In this document: piece by piece, positions 12,856 through 13,183 of the stretch
How positions within the stretch are numbered: position 1 is the stretch's first letter
Layout of the letters: each line of letters opens with the position of its first letter
NCBI GenBank assembly: GCA_030539595.1
Contig: JAUNXW010000033.1
Location: 1-13,183 of the forward strand
Length of the DNA: 13,183 bases
Source of the DNA: Methanocorpusculum sp.
Lineage (GTDB): Archaea > Halobacteriota > Methanomicrobia > Methanomicrobiales > Methanocorpusculaceae
Direction of reading: 5' to 3'
Notes under the pieces: model-generated
Told to the model about the DNA's origin: nothing
The model's input: only the letters and a program-made list of their open reading frames with translations
Databases searched by the model: none
Position numbers and translations under genes: made by a program

Positions 12856-13183
12856 TAATCGACCTCAACTTCCTCACCGCGTGAGAAGCGCGGGCAAAGT
12901 ATGCGGATAAAAACATCGCAAACTCCGCACTCCAGATTTCCTCATCCTCAAGAACGGAATAACCTTCTTCCATGGATTTTCCGACATGCTTTCCGAGTGC
13001 GCCCGAAAAAATCTTCTCGCGGTCGGATAGAAGCGTCTTTGCTGTCGTGTATTTTCGCTGAATTTCCGTGTAATATTTTTCTTCAGAAATCCATGGACCT
13101 GCAAAATCTCCTTTCGCAAGATACTTCTCAACGAATTTATCCGCGTTTTCGTGATTCCAGACAGGAGGGCCGTCGCGGACTTT
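12848..13183 (-). CDS. C-terminal 111 residues of an unrecognised protein (5' end outside window)
   Basis: An open frame runs from the right edge to TAA at 12848-12850 and gives a protein-like 111-residue tail. It begins KVRDGPPVWNHENADKFVEK and ends ARASHAVRKLRSINA. It is mostly helical and charged, with aromatic-rich patches (GPWISEEKYY; EEIWSAEFAMFLSAYF) and no cysteines. I do not recognise the family. The frame is chosen because its composition matches the neighbours, it stays open to the window edge, and its stop overlaps the larE start by 8 bp, which fits the tight spacing of this operon. Its coupling to larE and thiI suggests a linked role, but no function is visible. Confidence 0.7.
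   Translation of the reverse strand, partial: KVRDGPPVWNHENADKFVEKYLAKGDFAGPWISEEKYYTEIQRKYTTAKTLLSDREKIFSGALGKHVGKSMEEGYSVLEDEEIWSAEFAMFLSAYFARASHAVRKLRSINA

Noticed and set aside
12874..13131. 85-codon open frame on the minus strand beginning MRSILRKEILQVHG
   Set aside because: It lies in a different frame from the longer 12848-13183 frame, is rich in Arg, Phe and Ser as shadows often are, and does not couple to larE. The other frame is open to the window edge and overlaps larE neatly.

Overview
The window looks like a dense stretch of chromosome from a methanogenic euryarchaeon, probably in or near Methanomicrobiales. The evidence is a group II chaperonin (thermosome), the archaeal ribosomal protein L40e, the methanogen homocysteine gene set (COG1900, NIL-ferredoxin, COG2122), a ThiI with a CxxC motif and no rhodanese domain, TATA-box promoters, at least one apparently leaderless gene, and T-tract terminators. 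The genus cannot be fixed from the sequence. I see no transposases, phage genes, CRISPR arrays, rRNA or tRNA genes, and no gap between genes above about 185 bp.

Layout. (a) Positions 1-2225, minus strand: a molybdate-type ABC transporter in the order binding lipoprotein, permease, ATPase; the ATPase runs off the left edge. (b) 2313-4908, minus strand: an operon for making homocysteine from aspartate semialdehyde and sulfide. COG1900-CBS is followed by a NIL/2[4Fe-4S] ferredoxin and a COG2122/UPF0280 protein, joined by two ATGA stop/start overlaps. (c) 4909-5070: a divergent promoter region with a perfect 12-bp inverted repeat. (d) 5071-7479, plus strand: an ABC1/UbiB-type kinase-like membrane protein and a DUF1917 (phosphothreonine-lyase-like) protein. 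(e) 7460-8017, minus strand: a six-helix membrane protein whose 3' end overlaps the DUF1917 gene. (f) 8090-8233, minus strand: L40e, only 47 codons. (g) 8419-10080, minus strand: the thermosome, with a clear TATA box and Shine-Dalgarno. (h) 10249-10854, minus strand: a two-repeat lipoprotein. (i) 10925-13183, minus strand: ThiI, a LarE-like sulfur transferase, and the 3' end of an unrecognised gene, all three overlapping.

How it fits together. Much of the window concerns sulfur: sulfide incorporation into homocysteine, tRNA thiolation (ThiI) and LarE-type sulfur transfer. Molybdate uptake supplies the metal for the molybdopterin enzymes of methanogenesis. Nothing here is certainly a new system. 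The best leads are the overlapping unknown-LarE-ThiI operon with its cysteine triads, the long inverted repeat between the homocysteine operon and the UbiB-like gene, and the pairing of a kinase-like gene with a possible phosphothreonine-lyase-like gene.
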